In this document: positions 20,415 to 31,968 of the stretch, in pieces | How positions within the stretch are numbered: the stretch's first letter is position 1 | Layout of the letters: each line of letters begins with the position of its first letter | Origin: Aplidium turbinatum | Lineage: Eukaryota; Chordata; Ascidiacea; Aplousobranchia; Polyclinidae | Reading direction: 5' to 3' | Length of the DNA: 64,000 nucleotides | Assembly: GCA_918807975.1 (NCBI GenBank) | Contig: OU964934.1 | Location: 4,588,001-4,652,000 of the forward strand | The notes under the pieces: generated by a model | The model's database searches: none | Told to the model about the DNA's origin: nothing | What the model saw: the letters and a program-made list of their open reading frames with translations, nothing else | Position numbers and translations under genes: made by a program

Positions 20415-21737
20415 CAGTGTTGTACGCGTCATTGAAATAATTTGACGGCGTCAGCGTCAGCGCAAATTGCCTAAAAACTTTACGGCGTAAAGGACTGCGT
20501 AAGCTCTTAAAGAAATTGACGGCGTCAGCGTCAGCGCTAATTTCTAGCGCTATTTTTTGCCGGCGTCTCATAAAACGCAAATATTTCAACCAAGTTCAGG
20601 CTAACAATAGCTATAAATAAAGAGCAGGTATTATGTTTTGAGACTGTATTGTAATTAGCTGCTCAACCTATTAGTTATTTCCTTGCAGAAAAACAAGCAT
20701 TTCAAAACGGTTGTCTGACAATCTGCTGCGTTTGGGACGCATATTCAGGGGCGCCGAAGCGATTTTTGATTGGAGGGGCAGGAGTATGAAATAAGGGCAC
20801 TTTTGTTGCTGAAAGGCCAATTTTTTTTTTAAGTTTTAAGATAAGATATAGCGATAATGCTCATCTATTAGCTCATTATCGAGTAATGATACAAGTATCA
20901 GCCATACAAAGAACAATGGCACGGAAAGGCATCATGCTATTTTATAATCATGTAATAGGCTATAACTTACTGTGATGGAGAATTTTGTGTCTTGAATATT
21001 ATTTTGAGGCAAAAATAGAACATTATAATTAGGCTAAAAGCGAATAGCATAAATTGTTATATTGCAAAGTGTGCAGTAGCTTACATGACCTTAAAAAGGC
21101 ACCATTGCTCCCTCTTTCCTCCCCATCCAAAGAAATTTGATGGCAGGGGGGCATCTGCTCCCCCTGCTCCACCCCCGGTTCTGGCGCCCCTGCGCATATT
21201 GTCCTTTCCAAGTGAAAACATGCGTTCCACACTAGCGCTGGTTGGTATTGGTGTGTTGTATTTCAAAAACAAGTTGAAAACGTTTAGTCGGAAAGGTATC
21301 ACTGTTCCAAGCGTGCTGTGATAGTTTAGCATGAATAAATCTTTTAACGAGGTCCACTGCACCAACATCGCTCTTTTCAGGGGCATAGAGCTCTTGAAAT
21401 AAAGTATATTCAACGTCCGCGATGCCATTCATGGATTTTTCGCTTTCTGTCTCTGATCCCTCGTTCTCAATACATGGTGATCAACCATTTGGCGAACTTC
21501 TTCCGCATGTATTCCAGGGAGCCATTCCAACCAACGCAAAAACTGGTAATTCGGATGAGTCGCGCTGGCCAGAATACATTGTGAAACTCTTATTGTGAAA
21601 CGAAATTTTCCATGAAAACAAAAAATGACGCTTAGCGCTTGACGCTTAAAATCGGCAAAATAGTTGACGGCGCTATCACTTCCGTCAATTGAAAAATAAA
21701 TTGACGGCGCTAGCCTCAGCGTCAACGTACAACACTG
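20415..21737 (-). mobile_element. hAT composite element, copy B (inverted)
   Basis: Same element as copy A, opposite orientation, between perfect GTCGCTAC duplications (20407-20414, 21738-21745). Length 1323 against 1336 in A. Copy B starts only 84 bases after the outer hAT ends. The two copies form a 1.3-kb inverted pair with a spacer of about 2.9 kb. Confidence 0.92.
20746..21192 (+). mobile_element. Nested CAGGGGCG hAT in copy B
   Basis: Same position and same CGCATATT (AATATGCG) duplication as in copy A, length 447. The insertion therefore predates the split of copies A and B. Confidence 0.9.
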
Positions 21738-22325
21738 GTCGCTACATTAATCAATAAAATTCAAAGCCAAACTAATGAAATCGCTCGGTTATCCTTGCAA
21801 ACCGTCAGGTGTTGCGACAAAGAAAAGTATTGAGGGGTTTTCACTGAAAACTGTGGATGTGATAGGCTACATGTAAAACTATCCTGGTAGTGGTACGAAA
21901 TAGCGAGTCAGGGGGAAGGGGCAATTGGTCAAGTTGACAAATCGACATGTTTGTACTTTATTTTGGTCTTTTTTTTTTTGCTCTAACAATTTTTTTTTTG
22001 AGACGCACAGTCGCACATATTATTAATTGTATTTGAGTAGTATAGTTTAACCATAGCGATCTATATACACAGGCCTTGAAAGCGTACGAATTGGAGGCCT
22101 AACTGAAGGCCGATACAATTTTGATTATATAAGTTAAATTTACTTTATATGCCTTTTAAATGATACTTTTGAGAATTCAGATTGCCAAAGTGTGATCACT
22201 GAATCTCAAAACACTTCAAAACTCTTAAAATTAGGCTACGTATGACAAAAATTTTCATTTCCCAGTGTTTTTAGAATTTTTTTTGGGGTCTCCTGCTCAA
22301 ATGTCAAAACGTACTGTGTTATTTG
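21738..22325. other. Non-coding stretch, nothing recognised
   Basis: AT-rich, no clear repeat or coding signal. Confidence 0.3.
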
Positions 22326-22584
22326 GGTACCCGATCATTTGGTGGACAGGACGTTTGGTCGACAGACATTTGGTCGACAAGAGATTTGGTCGACAGGACG
22401 TTAGGTCGACAGAACGATTCATTTTAGGGTCAGTTAACTAACCTTAACCCTAACCTAACCTAACCTAACCTAACTCTAACCCTAGCCTAACCTTAACCTA
22501 AATGTCCTGTCGACCAAATGTCTTGTCGACCAAATGTCCTGTCGTCTGTCGACCAAATGTCTGCCGACCAAACGACCGGCTACG
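22326..22584. mobile_element. Foldback element T1 with motif-array arms and telomere-like core
   Basis: 259 bp between perfect GTTATTTG duplications (22318-22325, 22585-22592). Left end GGTACCCGATCATTTGGT and right end (reversed) CGTAGCCGGTCGTTTGGT match at 14 of 18 positions. Each arm is a run of the motif ATTTGGTCGACAGGAC. The centre (about 22440-22500) is a degenerate run of TAACC and CCTAA, resembling telomere repeats. No coding capacity. T2 (27742) and T3 (57322) share this plan with different motifs. Confidence 0.85.
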
Positions 22585-22831
22585 GTTATTTGAATGATGG
22601 CAATAGGCAATATAGCACAGAAGTAACTTAAAATCACACAGAATATACACAACTGCATCAAAATTAGTTGCTAATGCACTAAAAATCTTTACAGCTTGTT
22701 TTACCTCGATAGAATCATCAGAAAAAACTTATTTATAGTTATTAATTGATACTCAAACTATCAACTTATACTAGCGATTTTGGCTACTAACAAATCGGCC
22801 TTCAGTCAAATTTTAAGTTGTACGTTGGTAT

Positions 22832-25187
22832 CAGTGGCGGCTGGTGAGTCCCAGAAATGGAGGTGCTGCGGCCGGGCTTCGCTCGACCGCGTGTCTGCCA
22901 AAGGCGAATAGCCTACAACAGCGGGGGGGGGGGGGGGTCTCCCTCAGAAAATTACATTTGATTTGGTGCATTCTGAGCATATTTTAGCTCTAAATTGTGA
23001 TACAAGTTTAAGGTAAAACTTGGCTTATAGGTTTTGCAAATGTGTAATATTTTGAAGGGGACGATCAACAAACATATGTGAATAACACGTTCTTAATGAT
23101 AAAAGAGAAAATGCTTGTTTTTTTTCATTACCTACTCGACAAAAAATTCTCCCGTGGCCTATGTCACTTTACATTTTGGATGTAGATACGTTGCTTGTTG
23201 CATGACATATTAAATTTAAGTAGTTTTTTCCACGGATGGGAAGTTCAAGTACAGTAGACTTATCCTAAAAAGTATCAGTTTTTTTAGTGCCTTTGTATTT
23301 GCGTTCTTCTTTAACTAAAACTACCCCATGGCCACCTGAAGATGCGGCCTGATTTGTCACATTTTGCAGATTTTGATTACAGCTACTGGTGGTGTTTGCA
23401 TGACATTTTCTGAGATGTTTTTACTTTCTGCGGTTTCCTAATGACAAAAAACTTTTTTGTTGCCTTGGGGAAGCAGTAGTAAATGAGAAAAAGTAAGTTG
23501 AAAAACGCGAAATCAGACTGTTATTGAAAATTAACAGTCTGACTAAAATCTACCAAATCAAATTTTCTTTGTTCTTCAACATGTGAAGATGTTAAAACCT
23601 ATTGTGTCATCTGGGAAAAGAATAAAGAAAGCGTAAAAATCTAATTTTTATAAAAACTTATTTAAACATTCGCCCAAAGTTAGAAAAACCTGGAAATTTC
23701 TGCAAAATGTGACAAATCAGGCCGTATCTTTAGGTGGCCATGACTACCCTAATACTAATCAGCGAAAATGTAAACTACTAATTGGTTTATTGCGTAATAT
23801 TTAACAATGCGTAATTTCACAGCGTAAAGGTGGATTCAATTGCGTCGTAAACTACTTTTGACGTCACCACGAAGCCAGACACAGTGCATCGTCTTTTCAC
23901 TCTGTTCCTTTTTTTCCTTTTTCCTTGCTATCCAGAAGACAGCACATCGCTTTGCAATTCGTTTGTACAGACAATTCAAGAAAACACGCGGCTCTACGAG
24001 GTCACGATCGATGCCTCTACGACAGTGGTTCCCAACCGGGGTGCCGCGGCACCCTGGGGTGCCAATTGCAATGCTCAAGGGTGCCGCGAGATATTGAGAT
24101 ATTGCAATACTGCGGCCCATTCTTTATTTTAACTTTAACCCGTTAAGTGCAAAATTTATTTATTTCTAACCTAGTTTCAGTGCGTATGAAGTTGCGCACC
24201 TCCCCCAGTTATTCCCAGCTCCTTTCTGGAGGGTCGCTTGGTGGGGAAGTCGCTGGCGGTAAGTAGGCTAGATAATCCGCGGTAAGCCTTTGTTTTCTCG
24301 CCCAGGAAAAACAGCGCGAAAGAGATTTTGACTCGTTGCTGTTCTTTCCATAAAAACATTTGAAACGCATCATTATTGCCAGGTTTCATGATTTTATTTT
24401 GCGAAGAATTCGAGAAATCCAGTTTTCTGGACTCTCATATTGTTTTGAATCTTAAAGAAGAATTATAAAGCTTTGGTAGAGAGTTTGCTTTGTTGAACCA
24501 TAAGAAGAATTAATTGACATCCGTAACGATAGAAATTTTAAGCTTATGCACAAGCAGATGCCTCTCCACGACTTCTGGATAAAAATTCAAAATGAATGTC
24601 CTTGCGTTGGAAAGAAAGCTATTGTGCTTTTGCTGCAGTTTTTTACGTCATAGCCTACTTATGCGAGAGTGGATTTTCCACAACAAACTAAAAAACGAGA
24701 ATGACTGCTCATAGTCGAGGAAGAAATGAGAGTGGCTTTATCGAAGGTGCTCCCAGATATTAAGGGACTTTGTGCAAGAAGTCAAGCCCAAATTTCACAC
24801 TGACTTTTGAATAACATTTATTTACGCGCATCTCATTCTGTGTGATTTCATACAATTATTTGAAATACAGAAACCTCATAGAATTGATCCAGTTTTGCCA
24901 GGGTGCCGCAAACTATTTATCTCTTTGATAGGGTGCCGCAAGGTCAAAAAGGTTGGGAACCACTGCTCTACGACGTTATGCTCATGTGCTGTTTCAAAAC
25001 AGCACATATTTCCTAGCACGCAGAGTTTCCAAGTATAATTTACACTTATAACAGTCAGCAATTCTGTGAACAGAAAACATAAAATACATTTTGGGCAGAA
25101 GAAACGCTAAGATATTTGAGAAACTTTTTGTGAAAACTTTTATGGGAGTGCTGCAGCACTGCAGCACACACTAGCGAGCCGCCCCTG
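22832..25187. mobile_element. CAGTGGCGGCTGG-type hAT element
   Basis: Starts CAGTGGCGGCTGGTGAGTC and ends GCGAGCCGCCCCTG, flanked by GTTGGTAT (22824-22831) and GTTCGTAT (25188-25195), seven of eight. Contains a 15-base G run near 22923 and a block (TTTGGTGCATTCTGAGCATA, about 22958) shared with the elements at 31491, 44329 and 46827 and with a fragment at about 44180-44320. An insertion occupies 24023-24965. No transposase of its own is recognised. Confidence 0.8.
24023..24965 (+). mobile_element. Nested Charlie-like hAT
   Basis: CAGTGGTTCCCAACC and GGTTGGGAACCACTG ends lie between perfect CTCTACGA duplications (24015-24022, 24966-24973). About 24640-24810 encodes the tail of a ZBED5/SCAND3-type transposase: YLCESGFST, then EEEMRVALSKVLPDIKGLC and a stop after SQAQISH. 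Length 943, so most of the transposase is deleted. The related element at 55423-57060 has the same end sequence. Confidence 0.9.
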
Positions 25188-26347
25188 GTTCGTATGGCCT
25201 CTGTAAAGGTCGCCATGGATTCAACAGATCACAGATAGCCTACATTCCTTAAACGTTAAACTTAAAAACTTTACTTTAACTTTTAAAGCGTTGCAAGTGC
25301 GCAGAAATTAAATTACAAATTGCTGCACAAATAGTGTGGTGTTACTGCGCGTTTGCGCAGTTATGCACCTTAAATTAAAGCAAACACCGACTGTGCTTGT
25401 TTTTTATACCTTTTATCGCATTGCTTCTGGAAACAAACTTATCCGCTTTTTATAACTTATAAATGGACTAAGTATCGTGTAGCGGAGTTTAGACGTTTTA
25501 CAGTATTGGTACGAAGCTCATGCAGTTTACGTAAAATAAATAAATATAACAAAAAAGATAATCACTTTTTATTTATTTATTTTTTGTTTATTTATTTGCA
25601 ATCAGACTCAAAATCCATAGAATTCAAATTTTTAACAGTCATCACACAAAATATGTTACTTTTTTAAATACTGTTGATTTGTTTTTCTTACTTTTCACTT
25701 TCTTTTAGAATTTAGAATTTCAGTTACGTTGTGTAATCGGTCTCAAATATCAAAGTGGTCAAATTAACATCATTTCAACGTAAACAATGCAGAAAGGTAA
25801 CTTTTTCAATGTGCGATAAGGCTTACTGGCGTAGACTTCAAACTGAAATATGCCAACTCGAGCTCAGACATGCCTAACAAAAGGATTTCGATCAGTTGAT
25901 GGAGTGTCAAATGTTGTATAGAAAAGCAACGACAGCGTTTCATATCATATGTCACTGCATTGACCAGGGCACTCAAGAAAACAATAAGATTTTTCAACCA
26001 ATTGTGAAACGTCGGCATGGCAACGCAATAGTCTCCTGTGCGTTTCAAACAGCGTAAATTGCTTCGCAAAGAAAGTTGATACTGTGTGGATATGATTTCA
26101 AGCCAAACATGTTTTCGAAGTTACGATAATTTCATTTACAGGTTTTTTACTTCTCGAAGCTTGTTGCCTGCAGTGGGAAGATTGCCAACTCTAAAACAAG
26201 CAGGTTCCTTCATCCTTTAGTTTGGTAGAAACCTTTGTCATATTTCACTTTTCTTTTTATCAACTTACCGCTTGGTTGCAACATTCTCGTAAGTAAGCCA
26301 TTGCCATTATTCTAAAAAGTTGGTATTTCAACACTCTGTGCTGCAAC
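25188..26347. other. Non-coding stretch, nothing recognised
   Basis: No gene or clear repeat. The minus-strand open frame 26069-25806 (87 codons) has no recognisable motif. Confidence 0.3.
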
Positions 26348-27225
26348 CAGTGCTTCCACTTTTACAAAGCTAGATTACCACTTGTATTACCACATTTGTC
26401 CTCAGATTACCACATTTTTTACTGTGATTTTTCACCCGATCTTAACCGCATTTCGACTTACTTTTACATTAACACAGTGGCTATTTTTACCCATTTGTTG
26501 CCATAGTTACAATCAGGTGTTGTCAGAGTTAGGATTAAAGTTAGTAAGGGTTAAAGGGGCAGACAACCCCATTTTCAAATGCAAATTGAGAGTTGAAATA
26601 CATAAAGGGGATATTCAAAAACACGTTGCACTTGTTTTTATGAAAAAGTACCCATTTGTTCTCGCGCAATCTTAAAACAAAGTTTTGGTTTTGCAATTCG
26701 AACACACGCCGCCTCAACTGTTGTCAAAATAAAATATTTGCTTACGTGACGTCATAACCAGACTTTGGCAAAAACATTTTGCTGGTTTAAGGTGTTGAGT
26801 GCAGCTGCAGATAAGGTTTGAAGCGTTGCAGCAGTAGATAAGATTATCACAAGTAAAAATTTTAGCTCAGATTTAGTTTATTGTAGCTTTGATACTAGAT
26901 TACATCATTTTAGAGACCATACTACACATTTACACTAGGCCTTGCACTGTTTGCAGGAAACAAGCAAATGCGATTATTTTGCTTCAGTGCTACAGAATGG
27001 TTTTGATGGGATTTAGTAACAAGAGGTTTAGACAGTCAAGGGTTGTAGGGGCTTAAATTTATTTATTTTTCATCTTTAGTCATGTTTGTGTACTATCAGA
27101 CATGTTTGTAGGCCTATCAGACAGGCTAAACTAATATGCCTACCTCAATATACGGTACATGCTTTCCCAGTGCCATACCTTACTTGAATAGATTAAGCTA
27201 AACCTGTTACAGTTTTATACTCATC

Positions 27226-27579
27226 ATGACAAGTCGATGTGTTGTGTATGACTGTTCAGTGTTCATCTGGTGGTTCTTCATACAAGAAAATTGAAATGGG
27301 ACAAGTTTGTAAACACCACAAGAGTATGGCCAGGAGCAACAGAGACCAGCATAATAATGCCGACTCCATTTCAAGGAAACAGATTTTCAAAATCTTCAAT
27401 TTAACATGGGACTTGCCACACAGCATTAAACCGCAATGCATGCCCTTCAATTTTTTTTCAAAAAAATCCATTTCAACAACTCTGCAACCTTTGGAGTCAA
27501 GGTCCAGTGGGGAGACAACTCCACAACAAAATTCCAATCCATCCATACGACCGGCTGTCAGGAAACGTCAAGTTCTTGA
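27226..27579 (+). pseudogene. THAP-domain (zinc-finger) remnant
   Basis: From the ATG at 27226 the first codons give MTSRCVVYDCS, the start of a THAP C2CH finger. A neighbouring frame then gives KLKWDKFVNTTRVWPG (THAP W and basic helix), a position where CSxHF is expected reads MPTPFQGNRF or, in another frame, CRLHFKETDF, and the domain closes with LNRNACPSIF, equivalent to the AVPTIF box. THAP domains bind DNA and occur in host regulators and in P-element-type transposases. The domain is split over frames by at least two small indels, so it is probably dead. A possible splice donor (GAAGTAATTT) follows near 27579. Start and end are approximate. Confidence 0.6.
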
Positions 27580-27741
27580 AGTAATTTTGAGTTAACAATA
27601 ATGTTACTACATGTTTGTTATAAAGTACCATACATAAATTGGGGAATGGGGAGTACTGTACCATCCTTGAGAAATTGTTTTTCATATAATTTAGAATATC
27701 TTCCGGCTAAGCCTATTACATTTTAGTTGCTGCCTGCTGGC

Positions 27742-28906
27742 GGGTCTGCTACTATTCGGCGAGTCCGATTCGGCGAGTCCGATTCGACTAGTCCGATTCG
27801 GCGAGTTCCCTATTCGGCGAGAGCCTTTTTCGGCGAGTGCCCTATTCGGCGAGTTTTTGAAATTTGTTAAAGGAAATTATCGGATGCCGTAGCCCAGTTA
27901 TCCCGACCAGCAAAAATTGCCGTTTTTACATCGTTTTAACGTCGCTAAATGTTGAAATCGTGTAGAAAAGAGAACTTTGCTGACTAGGATACGTTGAAGC
28001 TGAGAAACATTCACAGAAGCCTTTCGAATTGTTCCAAGAACCCATTTAGCATAACATTTCATTTGTACATTGATTCAACGTCTGAATACATTATCTTAAA
28101 AATGCAACGTATCGTAGGGCTTCTGTGAATGTTTTTCAGTTTCAACGTATCCTAGTCAGCAAAGTTCTCTTTTCTACACGATTTCAACGTTTAGCGACCT
28201 TAAAACGATAGGCCACACATTTGGTTAGCCTTTTTATTCTGTTACTACAATGTAAAAATGAACTGTTAGGCTAACTGGGTTCTTGGAACAAATTTTTGCT
28301 GGTCGGGATAACTAGGCTACGGTACCCGATAATTTCCTTTCAATCTAAGCTGTAGGTCACACATTTGTTGATCCAAACTAATCATTTTAACTATTCAAAA
28401 GTACTAACTTATAGACATAAACATGATTTTTTTTGTAACATTGTCTTTGTTTTATTTTCCCTTCATATCTTAAATTTTTCTGAAGGTGTTGCGACCGTGC
28501 CAAATTTCTTTCAACTCAATAACTTACTTCGGTCACAAGCACGTTTTAACTTCGCGTTTTGTCGCTTCTACCTTTTTCTCGACCTTTGCTATGTTGACGT
28601 GTATTGTTTTTGATATGATGGTCAAAAATAAAAATAACTGAACTGACATGACGAATTTTAATTTAATAGTTCAAACATTTTATTTTTATTCCTTTCTGCA
28701 CGATTTAAACGTTTAGCGATGTTAAAACGATGTAAAAACGGCAATTGTAATTAGGCTACGGTACCCAATAATTTCATTTTAAAAATTTCAAAAACTCGCC
28801 GAATAGGGCACTCGCCGAAAAAGGCTCTCGCCGAATAGGGAACTCGCCGAATCGGACTAGTCGAATCGGACTCGCCGAATCGGACTCGCCGAAACGGGCC
28901 ATTCCG
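27742..28906. mobile_element. Foldback element T2 (TTCGGCGAGT arrays)
   Basis: 1165 bp between perfect CTGCTGGC duplications (27734-27741, 28907-28914). Both arms are arrays of ATTCGGCGAGTCCG and relatives (about 27754-27860 and 28790-28895), and arm pairing continues inward to about 27975 and 28685. The middle holds a second palindrome with arms of about 95 bases (27945-28040 and 28105-28200), and an inner pair CCCAGTTATCCCGACCAGC / GCTGGTCGGGATAACTAGG (27893, 28300). No coding sequence recognised. Confidence 0.82.
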
Positions 28907-29397
28907 CTGCTGGCATAGCGATTCCTATCCTAGCTACATGTAATTTTAAAATGACCCATTTATAACTCACCAAGTATATTAACAAAAACAAGTCCTTGAC
29001 AAACTGGTGTTTATTTCATTTACTGGCTAGCACGATATGCAACGGTAATGTAACAGTACATAAATGTGAGTTTTCTTTATTAGCCTACTGTCTTGTAATC
29101 TTGAGTTGTATTGTGCTGTTTTGTAATGTGCTTTTTGTGTTCATAGTTGTCCTGGTATTCTGATGGGTCAAGCCAAACAAAAATCGTTATTTGTTATGCC
29201 GCAACACAATACAACATATCGGATTTTCGTGTTTGTTTGTCAAAAGGATGCCATGAAGCCAAGGAGTGTGGCAAAAGGTAAGAAATTTTAACTCTATAAT
29301 AAACTAACATATGAAATAACGGGTGGCGATGATGTCGTCCCCTCATACATCATACATTGCTTGCTGCTTTTGAGAATCATGCTGCCAAAATGAGTTT

Positions 29398-29685
29398 CAT
29401 TTGTAAAACTGCTTGTGTCTTGGTTGGTTTTGAATCTTTATCCTCGGACTGGCAAAGCCTTGATTGGTTATTCCTGGTAGTTTCGCATACTTGTGGAGGC
29501 TCTTGACACAGGGCTGGTTACCGAGATTAGCAAAGTTGAAGTTTTTCGATTGTTGAAGTGTTGTTGCCGGAGAATTCACTAGGTGCCACTGAATGGGAAG
29601 TAGTCCTGAAAGTGCGTTGCTCAAGCGCACACTCCGAGAGTCGAACTTGAGCCGGGCGCGTAACCACTGAGCTAACGGGGCGGTA
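29398..29685 (-). repeat. tRNA-derived SINE
   Basis: On the minus strand the head reads GCCCCGTTAGCTCAGTGG (A box TTAGCTCAGTGG) and CAAGTTCGACTCTCGGAG (B box), about 40 bases apart, as in a tRNA. The body continues about 230 bases to an AAACCAACCAAGACACAAG tail. A 3' fragment of the same family lies at 42925-42993. The internal promoter parts look intact. Confidence 0.8.
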
Positions 29686-29790
29686 TGGGAAGGCCTATTA
29701 TTGGTCAACATTTTTGTTACGGATTTGTTATAATAGATGTAATAAAAGATAAGTTTTTATTGGCTTGTGAGTGCACACATCATTTTGGTC

Positions 29791-29864
29791 TGCATTTCTT
29801 TTATACTATGCATAGACAACTTGTAACTGCATTTCTTTTATACTATGCATAGACAACTTGTAAC
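29791..29864. repeat. 37-bp exact tandem duplication
   Basis: Two consecutive identical units beginning TGCATTTCTTTTATACTATG, at 29791 and 29828. Confidence 0.85.
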
Positions 29865-30083
29865 TGCTATTCATTTTAACAAGAATAGCAGCAGGTCTAC
29901 CGCTAGGTTTCGGGTTAGCTATCCGAAAGCAAAGCATAAGGAATGAGGCTATTTTCTATAAACGATCAAAGAAAACCCCACTTACCATAAGTTATCTATA
30001 CACCATAATTTTATGAAATTAGCAATATTCCAAAACTGCTACTTTATAATATGTGTACTGTGTAGTTGTAGTATGTGATTACC

Positions 30084-30242
30084 CAGTCAGCAAAATCAAT
30101 CATTTTTACATTGATTCAACGTTTTGCAGACGTTGAAACAATGTAAAAATGACAGATTTGACGCAAATTTTGTCATTTTATTATTCATTTATTTGACGCA
30201 AAATTCGTCATAATGTAAAAAGGACTGATTTTGTCGACTGGA
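30084..30242. repeat. Palindromic MITE (GATTCAACG family), long form
   Basis: Begins CCCAGTCAGCAAAATCAATC and ends GGACTGATTTTGTCGACTGG. Inside is the pair ACATTGATTCAACG / CGTTGAAACAATGT, followed by a second TTTGACGCAAA repeat section. Confidence 0.65.
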
Positions 30243-30596
30243 TAAGCATGTGCGGTAAAGTGAAATGTGTGCAGCAATCATTGTGACTACCATACATTTT
30301 TATTGATTTAAAATGCATTATCTTTTTTAAAGATCATGCCAAGAGCCTTTTGAAGATTGCATTGTGTGAAAGGGAAACATTGGCAGAACACCAAGAAGAA
30401 TGGGAAAGCACACCTCTTTCCATGCCTTTATGCTTAGACGTTTGCATCCAGATGTTTCTGATGCAATTGCATCTTATTTTTCACGGTTTTCTAACCAAAA
30501 CCCGTCTTAAATGATGTAGCAAAATAATGCAATACCTAAACGTGGGCAATCATGTTGTATTATATTCATGTGACCAAAAGTTGCTTTTAAATACGT

Positions 30597-30754
30597 TATA
30601 GGCACATTGTCTACAGACAATTTGTTCGGTGGATCTGGGGTTAGCCTACCTTTGTCATTCAATCCGTGTGCCTCTGCCGTCATGCGTTGTTTCGGCTATT
30701 AGGTCGAAATTTTCAAGTGAACATAGAAAATATGTTGGATTTAAATTATCCTGA
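30597..30754 (+). pseudogene. P2X7 C-terminal (ballast)-like domain remnant
   Basis: The plus strand encodes YRHIVYRQFVRWIWG, then in a neighbouring frame RVPLPSCVVSAIRSKF, then RKYVGFKLS and a stop at 30752-30754. This follows the end of the vertebrate P2X7 receptor tail domain, which reads LRHCAYRCYATWRFG ... ILPSCCRWRIRKEFP ... YSGFK, and its many stand-alone invertebrate homologues. A frame change of one base lies between the two blocks near 30640. The upstream zinc-binding cysteines of the domain were not found. The segment 30330-30500 may hold an upstream exon but shows no clear motif. Probably a pseudogene, possibly part of the same gene as the THAP remnant. Confidence 0.65.
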
Positions 30755-31490
30755 TTTGAAATAAAAAGAAGTCACAATTCAAAGTCTGCTTCAAGAAAAG
30801 CTTTGCCGTGTGCATAGAGAGAGTGATTTTTGTACTTGTACACTAAAGTATACCTATCAGAGTTCTTGAGAAAATGTTCCTAGTTCTTTATAAACTAATA
30901 TGGTGCTTGCCTGAAGCTAGTTGCTTTCGGTGTTCATTTTATCAACTACTAAGCTGCTTAAAATCGACATAAATAGTTCATTGCATTTGCTGGAAACGAC
31001 ACCATAAGCGATCTCTTACTCTGCATTTCAAATGCATCTTGCGTGAACATACGAGCAGCTTGTACCGTTATGACGTCACGTCCGATTATGGCACGGTTCA
31101 GTGAGCACGCGTCGCTCTGAAACTAAGGGCTAACTAAAACGGCCCTACAAAGGAAACGCAATGAAATTAAGGAAAAATTTCAACGACAACCACTTATTAT
31201 GCATCTCTAGAGCACTTACAAAGAAAAAAATCGAAAAGTATGGTTTGGGGTTTACTGCCCCTTTAAGACTTAGGAATAAGGTTAGGGTTTTGATCTTTAC
31301 CCAGAACTAAAAATTTTTCTAAAATGCAAGTTTTTGTTTTCAACAGCTTTAAACGTTTCTCAAATTACGACAAAATTCCTTATCCGGCAACGCTATTATT
31401 TGGTTATATTTACACTATATAGTGTAAAATAAGGCCTAAAACAACTACTCAATTTATCAACAAAACGTCCGAAATAAGAAAGCAAAGTAG

Positions 31491-31968
31491 CTTAGCCAGA
31501 AATTTTGAAAGAAGGGGGTTTTGACGGCCGCCGGGCTTCGCCCGCCGGCCTCTTTGCCAAAGGCGACACCCAGCGGTGGGGGTCTGGGGGGCCTCCCCAG
31601 AAAATTTTGAAAAATTACTTTGAATTTGGTGCATTCTGAGAGCATTTTCAACAAAAATGTGGTATAAATATTCCTGTAAAATGGTGCTGTCTGGTGGCAT
31701 AGCAAAAAAATAAGATCATGTTTTCTTGGGCATTTTTCGGTAATAAAGCTTAGTTTCTATGTTTTCTTGTTGCTAATTCCTGGCTGAGATATTTGAATGT
31801 TTAGTATTCGCAAAACTCGCTCTTTTAATGCAGTTTCATTTAAAATTAGGCAAACTTTGTTTTAGAGACATAGAGACTGAAAGCATCATTCTCAATATCG
31901 TGACGTCACACGCGTGCCAAAGGGGGGATTGTAACCTCCAAACCCCCCCCCCCCTGTCTACGCCACTG
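31491..31968 (-). mobile_element. CAGTGGCG-type hAT with damaged left end
   Basis: The right end is GTCTACGCCACTG; the left retains only TTAGCCAGAAATTTTG of the expected CAGTGGCGTAGCCAG. Flanks CAAAGTAG (31483-31490) and CAAAGTAC (31969-31976) agree at seven of eight. It is the inverse of the element at 44329-44759, with the shared ACGCGTG/TGACGTCAC block near 31910. Long C runs occur near the right end. Confidence 0.75.

Noticed and set aside
22440-22500. Interstitial telomere or chromosome fusion point
   Set aside because: The tract is short, degenerate and precisely within a small foldback element with target duplications.
23836-24146. Several overlapping open frames near 24.0 kb
   Set aside because: They cross the start of the nested hAT at 24023 and have no motif on either side.
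27239-27595. 118-codon open frame on plus strand
   Set aside because: It runs in the frame between those that spell the THAP motifs, so it is the longest frame but not the meaningful one.
29397-29711. 104-codon minus-strand open frame
   Set aside because: Lies wholly in the tRNA-derived SINE.
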